DNA of 64,000 bases, taken from NCBI GenBank assembly GCA_932521035.1, contig OW051496.1, positions 3,224,001 through 3,288,000 of the forward strand, read 5' to 3'. Origin of the DNA: Oscheius dolichura. Taxonomy: Eukaryota; Nematoda; Chromadorea; Rhabditida; Rhabditidae. Below, piece by piece: positions 44,270 through 54,119 of this stretch. The position numbers and the translations under genes were made by a program. Position 1 is the stretch's first letter. Every line of letters begins with the position of its first letter. Below the pieces are notes generated by a model. The model was not told the origin of the DNA. It searched no databases and saw only the letters and a program-made list of their open reading frames with translations.

Positions 44270-44840
44270 GTAATTCAGAAATAGTCAGAAGTCAATTCTA
44301 GAAGTTCGCTGAAGTTATCTATTGATGTTCTCTTCATTTATTCCCTTCTAATTGATCGTATATGCATCCAGAGTGATGCATTAGGTAGTATTTATGTAGA
44401 ATAATGTCAGAAAAAGCTAAAAACTAAAAGCAAAAATGTAAAAAATGCAAAACAATCGAACCATGGTCCCTCGAATTCAAGTCGAGCATCAATCCATTGA
44501 GCTACGTAAGCGTTTCGCCTACGATTTTTAGAAAATAGATAATCAATTTTTTTATTTCCTGCACAACCACTTTTGGCATTCTTTCTTCTACTGCTACCAC
44601 ATCTACCATTATTTCTGTCTATGTTGTTATGTTTCTGGGTCGAAAAGTTGTGAGGAAGAAGGCTGGATAGGTTAGAAGGCGTGAAATAAAGGAGAACTGA
44701 AGATATAGCCATAAATTGATCCCGGTCCCTTGACTTCACTTGTCTCAAATCAAATCGTGTGACTTTCTTTTCACTCTTTTCTATGTTTTTATCGTTTATT
44801 AGGGCATGAACTTATCCTAGAAAATGTTTACAAATTAAAA
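44270..44840 (-). repeat. SINE-like repeat with tRNA-like head
   Basis: On the minus strand an A-box-like TAGCTCAATGG, a B-box-like GGTTCGATTG (44453-44462) and T-rich ACATTTTTGCTTTTAG follow one another. The whole stretch is present in reverse orientation at about 61290-61900, including ATCGTTTATTAGGGC and the CTACGTAAGCG/GCAACGCTTAAG region. An open frame at 44407-44748 is an artefact of this repeat. Confidence 0.65.
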
Positions 44841-45549
44841 TAATATCTACAAAAAAAGTTTTTGGGCTTGGCAGGTTGATCTTCCACCGAATCCCCATAT
44901 TCTCATCTACTTTTTTGTTTCCTTGCATTTTTCTATATTCTTTTTTAGTGTGATCGAATGTATTAATTCTATAGGGAGTGTTGTGTTGTTTGGAACAGAA
45001 AAACAAAAGAAACAGAGTCTAGTATGTTTATTATTGGAAATTTCTACCTTCTCGTGAAAATCATTCATTCTTTGATATTTTACATTGTTTATATTGTAAA
45101 TCTAAATTATTTAGTCATTTTAGAGCCTTGCTTATCTCTAGAAGTAAAAAAGAATGACAGTAGAAAATAAAGAATAATTTCTTCCTAGCTGAAAAGCATC
45201 CTTCTATGCTGTTTAAAGCTTATTACCGCTGAAATAATCAAAAGAAGGTTGAAAAGCAGGAATACTATAGAGAAGTTGGTGAATAAAGCAAAGGAACGAT
45301 TTTTCAGATATATCTCTCTAGTTCTTCATATTTCTTGCTGATTACCTACTGTATTTTGTTTTCCACCTAATTCTGGCTTAGAAATATAAAAGCATCAACA
45401 AAAACATAAGAAAATAAAATAAAATAGATGAAAATTGGTTGTTCAGGCGAAGGATAATATAGCAGCATCAATAACTTTTTCGCCAGATGTTATATTGAGC
45501 TATAATTATTTTATAAAATAAGTTTAGGCTATGTTCAATGTAAAAACTA
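44841..45549. other. AT-rich intergenic sequence, nothing seen
   Basis: No recognisable coding or repeat boundary. Confidence 0.35.
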
Positions 45550-45855
45550 TAGCCTGTCAAGAAAAAAGACGACATTCAAAGGTCTAACGGACGCTCGTCG
45601 TGGGAGCCTCTGGCGTGCAAATTGCCGTAGTTCCCCGTAGCGTCGTTGGAGGAAAAAAATTCTGATTTTATTTTTTTCTCGTTTTTGATATGAAATGTTG
45701 TGTTTTTTTGTCTTCTAAATACTAGCAGGGATATGTAAAGCAAAAAAAAAAACACAAAATTTCATATCAAAAACGAGAAAACGTAAAATCGTACTCTATT
45801 TTCCTCCAACAACGCTACGGGGAATTACGGCAATTTGCTCCCACCACGAGCGTCT
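45550..45855. mobile_element. Truncated copy of the 51596-51950 palindromic element
   Basis: It starts TAGCCTGTCAAGAAAAAAGA after a TA and follows the complete copy closely through the CTAGCAGGGATATGTAAAGC loop. In the right arm ~10 bases are missing between CAATTTG and CTCCCACCACGAG, and the arm then ends after GAGCGTC without the terminal ~35 bases. Confidence 0.8.
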
Positions 45856-45973
45856 GAAATGCAATGGGATGCACGCAAAATAATAGAATGGAAAAGCAGG
45901 TTGAGATTAGAACAATTGGAAACCAGATACTTACGGTAAAATAAAGAAGTAATAGCGAAAACTTAAAATTGCC

Positions 45974-46504
45974 ATGGCTTCCATTTACCATGGTGGACAC
46001 TTCCTGCGGCCATTTACACAATACCTGCGGCCATGTTTGGCTAGATCTTGCTCGAAAGGATGTGCTATTCTCACGGTTCCAGCGCACTCCATCCTGCTAC
46101 AAATCGAAATGGCAGACTTTCTGGCTCGTGTAGCGTGGCAGCGAGATTTGTCCGAAACTTTTGAAAAAGCTATAGATGCGTGTTGGAAGGGGAACAGACA
46201 TATACGTAAGAGAAGGGGAAGGAGGGAAAGATGGCTACCATGGGTTGCACTTATTTCACACGGGCCGATCCGTTGTGACCTCGTGAATTCGGTGCCTCGG
46301 CTAGAATGTGAAGAAATCTCACTTAACGAGTCATTAGTCATATTTATCAAGGGAAAGTTCGAGGACAGCAGATTGCACTCAAACTGGATGGATATCTTCA
46401 TAAAAGCGAATTGGAAGCATCTCTTACAGGTATTTAACACGGCAAATGATAAATCTACCATAAGCATGGATGTAACCCGGAAAAGTTGCCTTACCGCCGT
46501 CTAA
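45974..46504 (+). CDS. Hypothetical protein, 176 aa, unrecognised
   Basis: A single open frame without introns. It is basic in the middle (HIRKRRGRRERW), with moderately hydrophobic flanks and WMDIFIKANWKHLLQVF near the end. The minus-strand frame 45985-46467 overlaps it almost fully, so only one can be real; this one is chosen for its better amino-acid balance. No family recognised. It begins just after a truncated transposon, so it may itself be a transposon fragment. Confidence 0.25.
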   Translation: MASIYHGGHFLRPFTQYLRPCLARSCSKGCAILTVPAHSILLQIEMADFLARVAWQRDLSETFEKAIDACWKGNRHIRKRRGRRERWLPWVALISHGPIRCDLVNSVPRLECEEISLNESLVIFIKGKFEDSRLHSNWMDIFIKANWKHLLQVFNTANDKSTISMDVTRKSCLTAV

Positions 46505-46703
46505 TTGGCCATGTTGCAGCAGGTTTCTGCCGCGAATTGTTATTTATTTTTTGAATTGCTTGGGTTAATTTGAGTAGAGCATATCGATTTGGGACAACCC
46601 CGCGTCATTCTGCGGTTCTTCTTTATTAAATTCCTTCTGGGAGTAGTCTTATCCCCTTGCTATACCTCTTTTCCTAGTTTCTCCGACTACAGTTCCCTTT
46701 CAG

Positions 46704-47222
46704 AATGGATTCCCAGCTTGTTCTCAGCGTTATTCTCAAGGGAGAGGCAAATATCAAGAAATTGGCGGAGGAAGTGGCTGAAAAGGAGGAGACTATCCAG
46801 CAATTGAAGTGAGAAAATGAGGAATTGGTTGAAAGAGTGAGAGAATTGGAGAAGAGAGGTGAGGTTGATCCTTTTATCTATAAATTCTTCCTTTTAGATG
46901 CTTCAGGACGGCCATTTAAAAGTCTATTTCTTGTGCATTCGATGCAAAACCATCTTGGGTCTGAACAAAAACGACTATTTCCTTGGGATAACAAGAAAAT
47001 CAATCAACTTGAAGCTACAATTGCCCATAATGGTTTGACCGGTTTATAGGGCTTCCATGAATCTTTCAGGGAGAGAAAAGGAAATTGAGAATGAACTGAG
47101 AAGCATGATCCATAATTGGTGTTCCTTTCCTCGGGACAGGAAATACAACAGTACGGTCAATTCCATTAAAGACTTTTTAAATAATGGAGAGAGTTTAGAT
47201 TGTGCTATTCGGAGGAGCCAAT
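46704..47222 (+). pseudogene. Coiled-coil gene remnant with in-frame TGA
   Basis: An ATG at 46704 starts MDSQLVLSVILKGEANIKKL and then EEVAEKEETIQQLK, followed by TGA (46809-46811), after which the same frame continues ENEELVERVRELEKRG to a gtgag donor. A later segment, after CTTTCAG near 47069, reads REKEIENELRSMIHNW, CSFPRDRKYNSTVNSIKDFL and ends CAIRRSQ with a stop at 47221. The stop inside an otherwise regular heptad pattern suggests decay from a CGA or AGA codon. The N-terminus recalls the coiled coil of the kelch genes but is not the same sequence. Function unknown. Confidence 0.4.
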
Positions 47223-47226
47223 GAAA

Positions 47227-47300
47227 AGTCCGAGCTCCTGTGGGGGTCGAACCCCCGACCTCTCGAATGATAATACCGGCCTCTTAACCACTACACCACG
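47227..47300 (-). repeat. tRNA-like cassette
   Basis: On the minus strand GTGGTGTAGTGGTTAAGAGG (A box) and GGGGGTTCGACCCCC (T arm) are well formed, but the outer stem does not pair and the anticodon arm is irregular. It is probably a tRNA pseudogene or SINE head; of the cassettes in the window it is the one most like a real tRNA. Confidence 0.5.
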
Positions 47301-48070
47301 AAAATCGAATGTCGTACGGCGAACATTTTTCCAAAATCTTTTTGCTCGTCCTACTTTTATTTTATGGACTACTTCCGAAAATTTGTGGGTATGGGGATAA
47401 TCGACCACCCTCGAAATTATGGGCCAAAAAGATTTTCACGAAACCTCAACTGAAAAGCTGAGCGCGTCAAAGTTACCTTCCAGGAGTCTGCCGTACCCCG
47501 ATGTAAAGTCAAACCAGGCACGCGATTGAAATATCGTCCACGAAACGAAAAAACGGTTGATACCGCAAGAGGTAATCAGAAAACCCGAATTGGAAACGAG
47601 GCAAACGCATGGCCCACAGCTCAGCGTAGGACTAACTTATCACCACAACGGAAAGAAGGCATGTTCGTCGTCGAAGAAAGAAGAAGCTCTAGTTCTCGGA
47701 CGAAGTTGCTAAAGAAGAGTGGAGGACCGACGCGGCTCACAGCCTCAAGGCTTGAGGCTCAAGCCCGACATCAAACCACAAGAAGCCTTTTCGTTATTAG
47801 GACCACTAGTTAGTCTCTAGGTTTCTTTTGATGTCTATGTTGTATTTATTCCTCCCTGTGACTTAACCCCGAAAATGAATTCGAGCAAAAAGATTTTGGG
47901 ACCTTGGCCAACACATAACTGGGGCGTCCGGCGGCGGGGCGCCTTCCATAAAACTGGGCTCTTCTAGTCAAACATAACAATAACAATGGCGCAGATTGGT
48001 GGGTAGCATTCAGTCAGTCATCTCTCTAGATAAAACCAAATTTTCAAGCGTGGAAATGAATTTCGCTGAA
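47301..48070. other. Spacer, no gene supported
   Basis: The open frame 47526-47813 (95 aa, Arg/Thr-rich) has no domain features. The block 47930-47995 is an inverted, diverged copy of 38480-38560. Confidence 0.35.
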
Positions 48071-48430
48071 TACGGGCTTCTCTTTTTTGCTTCAATCGGA
48101 ATACAAAACGTCTCACATAATTGAGTGTTCTTTTGTTCCTTTCAGTCGTTTTCTGGCTCTTGAAAACTAAAAATGGGTGAATTTTAGGTAATCGTGGAGC
48201 TGACCGTCCAATCGATCACTGAAATCAGCGAATTCAGTAGCAGTTTCAAGGCGGACGTGTGGTTCTCTCAAATCTGGAGGGCTCCTCGACTGGATTTCAC
48301 TGATCGGTAGGTTTCTTTTTCTAAAAATACCTGTTATTTGCACGAATCCATATGACCAGTGGTCAATAGACTAACATTGCAAAGGAAATTTCATATAGGG
48401 AGTGGAACGGAAGGAATATTCACCTTTTTA
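48071..48430 (+). pseudogene. Duplicated exon of the ion channel (orphan)
   Basis: Near-identical to 3767-4120, including intron flanks. The exon 48184-48307 region reads [20 protein letters not shown] and onward to the same donor, with one replacement (RAPRL instead of RDPRL). No other channel exon is nearby, so it cannot make a channel. It is followed within 30 bases by the foldback end and kelch copy 3. Confidence 0.85.
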
Positions 48431-48738
48431 TAAAGATCTGATATACGTATTGAGATCTACCTAGGAAGTGCTCATGTGTACTGTAAAACGGTCTCTATCA
48501 AAAGTTATGAGGTCATTGACAGGACTTATCCATCACCCTACTATAACAATTCTTATCGTCGACTTAAATTCCGTTACAAATAAATTTCACGGTACAAACC
48601 ACACAAAAATTATTGCGACAACGCTTTAGATAAGGATCAAAAAACACAAAACACCACATTTTCAACAATTTTTGAAATGAATCCTCTTGAATAGGAATAC
48701 TTTAAATGGAGGGAAATATTTATTTGTTTAATAGGGGA

Positions 48739-49732
48739 TTACTCTGTGGAATTAGAAAGGATATCAGCCAAATGGCGGGGAATAACAATTGAAGGCATAA
48801 AGCGGCACACATTGGGAAGCTGGGGACCCTCTCTCCAGCTTTTTCCATTAAATATTTCAGTTTCATCGAGACCTTCGTCTGTGTCATTCTCTCCTCCAAT
48901 TACAAAAATCTCATTGTCAATGACTGCTGCAGAAAAGCTTTCTCGAAGTTGTTTCATTGGCGGCAGCTCTTTCCATGTTCCTTTTCCTTCTAGCTTACTC
49001 ACTTCCAGTACAGTATTGACTGGCTCTATATCAGAACCTCCCATTAAAATGAGATTATTTCCATAAGAAACGAGACAATGACCAGCACGAGGTGTTGGCA
49101 TATCATTCAGCTCCGTCCAGACACCACTCTCCGGGTCGAAACATTCAACACTTTTCAAATGATTCGAACCATCCCATCCACCACAGACAATGAATTTGCC
49201 ATTATGAACTGCTGCAGCTGTAGAACCTCGCCAATATTTCATGTCCCTAAAATATTGATTAGCCCTGATTGAGCCTGGTATCAGATGTTGTATCATCTCG
49301 TTTGAGAGACGAAGCGGCCGTTGGAAACCGAGCAGAAGAGAAAAAAGGGGAAAAGTATTGAACTCACGGCATTTTAATCCATTTGTTCTTCTTTGGATCA
49401 TATCGTTCCACACTTTTCAAGTCGCCCGCTATATTATTTCCTCCAAATACCCAGATGGATCCATTCCATTCCACACTGCTATTATTAATAAACTGTCGCC
49501 CCTCATTCATATCTGCCAATCGTATCCATTCCAATGTTTTGGTATCCAATTTGTATAATTCTTTCCCCCTGAATTCACCAGCGAATATATAGATCTCTCC
49601 ATCCAGATATACTGCACCACCGCTATAAAGTTGTTTCGGTAATTTCAATGCCAATTTGATCCATTTGTCTTCTTTCAAAATGACCATTTCATCTGTTTCT
49701 CTGCCATCTTTTACTCCTCCAAGGACTAGAAT
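48739..49732 (-). pseudogene. Kelch-repeat gene, copy 3 (5' truncated)
   Basis: Exons 49368-49732 and 48739-49246 are open and in phase, encoding the kelch blades (IYIFAG, IWVFGG, FIVCGG, LILMGG, IFVIGG) and the usual C-terminus [13 protein letters not shown]. The first one or two exons are absent: similarity to the other copies ends near 49775, just past the acceptor of exon 3. The last intron lacks the insertion found in copies 1 and 2. Without a promoter and start it is probably not expressed, unless a new 5' end was gained. Confidence 0.8.
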
Positions 49733-49774
49733 CTAAAAGAATGTTACTTATTCTATTCCACAATTCCCCACCGG

Positions 49775-50830
49775 ACTGCATATACGATATACCGAAAATG
49801 ATTTCGGTATATCGTCACACCTATGCCATTTTTTGCCCAATTTCCTTATTTCACTGCTATTTTTTGTGTTGGTTTTACAAGGGTTTTCAACTCCAAGGTA
49901 GCACAGCCAGGGGGCTGCGCTCCCCGGACCCCCTGCCTAGTGGCTCCTCGTCTACATGCCTGTACATTCACAAATGTGATGCTATGCAGGCGCGGAGCCG
50001 GAATCGGACGATATTGTCGAGTATTTTTTGATTTTATTGAACAAATAGGCGTAAAACAGCCCGAGAAGTATAACTACCCGAAAAACATGATAAACTACTG
50101 AAAGAATAGGAAAAACAGAAAAGCAAAAATGTTTGTTTGCGAGCGGGATCGAACCCGGGTTGCTAGAATAGGACTTCGCAGAAAACCACTCGACCATGTG
50201 GTGCAAAACTTGAAACGGTCTTTTCGACCACTGAGAATAAGTTTTTTGCTGAGATTTTGATTGCAAAATACTCAGCTGATTTTTTACATATTTATCATAT
50301 AAAAATTTACCCCGGAAAGTGCCGTTTCGATGAGATCGTGTTTTGGAAACCCGAGATTAGGTCTCACGCGTGAGAATCGCCACCCTCTAGCCAAATTCAC
50401 AGAATTGCTCTTCTGACTAGTTTTTCTTGTTTTCTTTGCGTTGTTTTGCTTTTTTAATGTACTTTTCACTCTTTTACTTGCAATAAAACCGTTTATGTAC
50501 AGACTAGACAAGCCGTAACGGGCGTGCTTGGCTCCCCCTCCCCCAGCGCCGTATTCCCCTTCCGAGCTGCCCTCCTGCCCAGCGAAACGATGTTGCACCG
50601 GCCTCTAGTCATTTTCTTGACGGATCAAAATTTGACGGTCGAATAACTGTTGACCGTCGGATAAGGTCAGACGGTCGAAACGTTCTGCTTCTCTCCCGTT
50701 TGACCTGTCAATCTACACAGACGACATGTCTCGCAGACAGACAGACAGAGATCTGCCTATTATTAGGGTAGGATAAATCAGTATTTACAAGTGAAAATGG
50801 TTAGAAAAAGCAGCAAATAAAGCGAATGAA
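49775..50830. repeat. Mosaic of short repeats
   Basis: It contains a 30 bp palindrome (CGATATACCGAAA...TTTCGGTATATCG, 49786-49815), a GC-rich hairpin (GGGGGCTGCGCTCCCCGGAC near 49910), a tRNA-like cassette on the minus strand (A box TGGTCGAGTGG, B box GGGTTCGATCCC at 50145-50158, then T-rich TTTTTGCTTTT), and a 50508-50650 block homologous to 37378-37640. No gene seen. Confidence 0.5.
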
Positions 50831-51595
50831 GGCTATGTGGGAATCCCGATATGTATCATGGGCCGGTGTATGGTGCTCGATACGATATGTATCGTATCGT
50901 ATTGAAATTTTGATATGCATCGTTGTATCGCTCATCTCTGAAGAAGAGAGAAGGGGAAACCATTATCATTGCAGCTATACCTGATTATTTACAATAAAAC
51001 CGTTTGCACAAATTAGGTCGCGTCAAAAGTCCTTTCAATGGAGTCGTAACTTTGTTATTTCTGGATCAATTTGGATCAACGTGCGCTAGTTTTTTTTAGT
51101 AATTTTCCTTTTAGAAATTTTATTTTAGTTATTTAATTTAATTCATTTTGGTAATTTTCACTCATGCGTGAGAAACGCCACTTCCCCGGTTGTCCATATC
51201 GAATTGTCTTCGAATGAGTTTTTTGGTAGTCATTCTATGAAAAATGAATTAATGGCAGCTGTTTTATTCGTATATTTGTAATTTTACGAATATAGACTTA
51301 TCAGATTGAGCTCAAAAAACTCATTCGAAGACAATTCGATATGGCTAATCTATTGCAGAAAAGAGATCTCTCTTCATCCAATCATTAGATCTACTTACAG
51401 TTAGGTGGACGTTTTTACTATGGGAAATATTTTTGATTACTGTAGCGCGCCCGTTACGTAAATCACGGCTTGTCCAACATTTGTTCCGGGCTGCGAGCTG
51501 TGAGGTGCCACGCCTGGGGTAATCACGCTATCGGACTGGCGGGGGGCGTTGTTCAGCGGCGGCGAGCTGTGGACACTAAAATAAATTGTAGAATA
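50831..51595. other. Spacer with a 150 bp hairpin
   Basis: CCATATCGAATTGTCTTCGA at 51197 is mirrored at about 51323-51343, forming a small inverted repeat. A palindromic CGATACGATATGTATCGTAT run lies near 50880. The minus-strand frame 51437-51582 (Pro/Ser-rich, after TTATTTTAG) might be a last exon of the kinase gene, but the phase does not match the preceding donor at 52188. Confidence 0.4.
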
Positions 51596-51950
51596 TAGTC
51601 TGTCAAGAAAAAAGACGACATTCAAAGGTCTAACGGACGCTCGCGGTGGGAGCCTCTGGCGTGCAAATTGCCGTAGTTCCCCGTAGCGTCGTTGGAGGAA
51701 AAAAATTCTGATTTTATTTATTTCTCGTTTTTGATATGAAATGTTGTGTTTTTTTGTCTTCTAAATACTAGCAGGGATATGTAAAGCAAAAAAAAAACAC
51801 AAAATTTCATATCAAAAACGAGAAAACGTAAAATCGTACTCTATTTTCCTCCAACAACGCTACGGGGAATTACGGCAATTTGCACGCCAGAGGCTCCCAC
51901 CACGAGCGTCCGTTAGACCTTTGAATGTCGTCTTTTTTCTTGACAGACTA
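51596..51950. mobile_element. Palindromic MITE with ~130 bp arms, TA target
   Basis: Complete copy: TAGTCTGTCAAGAAAAAAGA at the left, its exact inverse at the right, TA on both sides (51594-51595, 51951-51952). The arms are almost perfect and contain GCCAGAGGCTCCCACC and AAATTGCCGTAGTTCC; a ~60 bp loop has CTAGCAGGGATATGT. There is no coding capacity. As RNA it would be a long hairpin. A truncated copy lies at 45550. Confidence 0.9.
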
Positions 51951-52187
51951 TACAGAAAGAATTATAGAAAGGGTATCAGAAAAGTTATAGCAAAAAGACC
52001 AAAACTTATTGCACAACCTAGTATGTTGTTATTTCTATGTGCACTGAATTTTGTCTTCAACTTTTCGTTCCCTTTTTGACCTTGGCTAAAACTAAATTAT
52101 TTAGTCTAAGTAGCCGCGTCGCGAAGCGACAGCTAACCATAAAATTGTTACCAAGCGCCGAGGACAGGTTTACATACGGATACTTAC

Positions 52188-53404
52188 CGTAAGATTCGAA
52201 TCACAGGATACCATTGGTCGACCTCGAACATTTACTGGCCCCGGTTGGCTGAAACTGGGTGCTGGATCAACGGGAACTACTGAAGAGTCTGCTTTGGATC
52301 CAAAATGGTCAATGACCTCTTCTAGCGACGGTCTGTCAGTGGCGCTTATATGCCAGCATCTAAATTTGCCCACATTTTTACAAGTCATTAGGTTCCAGCC
52401 GTGGGAGGGCTCTAATGAGTAGAGAACTCAAAAATAGGGAGAGGAAACCGCCTACCTTCGGATAAATCTTGCCGTATTCTCATCAATCTGCTCTGGAGTA
52501 AAAGTAGGGCGGGTCCCCTCTCTAACTGCCTGTAAATTTATGACCAATTCGTTCCCCCCTAATTCTGTATACGGCTTTCTAAAAACAAAATGATAAATTA
52601 GCTGTATTCTTCCCACGTTCGGTGGAACAGTTCCCAAATTGTTATAGCCAATGAGTAGATGTCCGCTGCCGGGCCATACTTCCCCGTAGTGATCACTTCC
52701 GGTGCCATATAGCGAAAGGTCCCGACGCTGAAACAAAGCAACGGCCAGTCGGATGAATTCCCTTTACCTACCCGGCAGTATGGCTGACGTCGACATCCCT
52801 GGCTATACCAAAATCAGCCAATTTCAACTGACTTCCTACTAAGATACTGTAATGGAACAAAAATAGATAGTGGCCTTTACTTACTTGTCCGGCTTGATAT
52901 CTCTGTGTATAATTTGTTTTTTATGGAGATACTGTAATCCAAGGGCGATTTGCTTTACCCATTGGCATATTTGAGCGGTATCATAATTTTTTGATGGATC
53001 GTGAATTACTGAAATATCCATAACTTCAATAATAATAAAGAGAAACCGTCGTGAAGGCTGCCGCCTTCCACAAATTCCATAACATAGCCGAGATACCTCG
53101 AAGAATCGGAACCATTCCATAGAATTCCATATAATTGGACTATGTTCGGATGCCTATGCTAAATTTATGGAAAAATAGAAATAAAGAAGGTTCAACACCC
53201 CAAATAACAACAAGTCCTACCTTTACTAGGATCTCAACCTCTCTTTTATACTTTTCAAGGGGTTGCTGACTTGACCAGAAGAATTCTTTGACTACAATTT
53301 GTCTAAACCGTTCTTTTCTTCAGGAATGGCCCATAAGCTGACCCAAAATATTTCAACTCTCCTTTAGAGATCCTTCCACCACTTCCGTGCGCTATTTCTG
53401 TCAT
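52188..53404 (-). CDS. Protein kinase, MLK/RIPK/Tyr-kinase-like branch, 5' exon irregular
   Basis: Seven exons: 53221-53404, 53047-53158, 52885-53008, 52772-52846, 52617-52727, 52456-52578 and 52188-52359, introns about 38-60 bp, phases consistent from exon 2. Seen: glycine-loop-like LKYFGSAYGPF, lysine in VVKEFF, HRHPNIVQLYGILW, EFVEGGSLHD, catalytic HRDIKPDN, metal-binding LADFGIARD, GTFRYMAPEV, ADIYSLAITIWELF and ATDRPSLEEV. HRD, DFG and APE are intact. The pattern resembles tyrosine-kinase-like Ser/Thr kinases; substrate unknown. The tail is Pro/Ser-rich, continuing after a normal donor at 52187. Exon 1 from ATG 53404 is one base out of frame between KKR and FRQIVVKEF. Either there is a frameshift, or a 25 bp segment (GTCAGCTT...CTGAAG) is an intron, which would restore frame but delete the loop glycines. 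Confidence 0.8.
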
Positions 53405-53471
53405 TTTAGTAAAATCATTTCGCACATAGAAGGGAATTTCTTAATGGAAGAATAAGAAATTGAACGAATAG

Positions 53472-53669
53472 TTACCGGAGAGCATGGTGTTTTAGACACT
53501 TGACAGGGCGGGGAATAGGTGGCTTTGGAATGGCTTTATTGATTGAAGAGATAAGAAGAAGAGAGATAAGCATGCCCACGAAGTGACTCTCCTTCTTTTC
53601 TCTCTCAACCAAGCAGTATGCTGGAATAGCTGAAACTATATAAAAGGAGCTGCACCGAAGGCGTTTCAC
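53472..53669 (-). CDS. Possible upstream exon or small protein with hydrophobic segment
   Basis: 65-residue frame starting MKRLRCSSFYIVSAIPAYCL, with a second hydrophobic run VGMLISLLLISS and a Pro-rich end. It lies just upstream of the kinase and ends near a gtaact donor-like site, but the phase does not fit the kinase exon. It may be a leader, a separate ORF or chance. Confidence 0.2.
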   Translation of the reverse strand: MKRLRCSSFYIVSAIPAYCLVEREKKESHFVGMLISLLLISSINKAIPKPPIPRPVKCLKHHALR

Positions 53670-54119
53670 AGAGAGGGGAAGACCGGTCCCTTTAAAATGG
53701 GCCTAGGATTTTACTAGAATAGAAATGTACGCTATAATAACTAATAACAATATGTATGCATCCGTAGTACTTAAAGGAACCGTCCAGCACTGTTCGGCAG
53801 CCCTGATCACGTACGTATACTGTAGCGCGGATTCACGAAATTTTCATAAAAATTGTGATTTATTTGCTACTTTTACAACATAAACTTTCTTATATTTATT
53901 TGTGTACGCGAAACAAACAAAATCATCAAGCAGGACGACAAGAAGAGATAGGTCTAAACTATCGATGACCATAAAATAAAACAGTTTTGAATACAAAATA
54001 TGCATTTATTATTTATATCTACATAAAAAAATGCTCACCTTTATGTTGTTGATCTTCTTTGGCTTCTTCTTCGCCATTGAAATGCTCCTTGCGATCTGCA
54101 AAATAATCTGATTATTATA

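Noticed and set aside
44407-44748. 113 aa minus-strand ORF
   Set aside because: Part of an interspersed SINE-like repeat with an inverted copy at 61.4 kb.
45985-46467. 160 aa minus-strand ORF
   Set aside because: It overlaps the plus-strand hypothetical almost exactly; neither has a known domain, and only one was kept at low confidence.
47227-47300. Functional tRNA gene
   Set aside because: A and B boxes and T arm are good, but the acceptor stem does not pair and the anticodon arm is irregular.
51437-51582. Last exon of the kinase gene
   Set aside because: An acceptor-like TTATTTTAG precedes it, but the phase after the 52188 donor gives an early stop, and the acceptor lies in a repeat shared with 30.26 kb.
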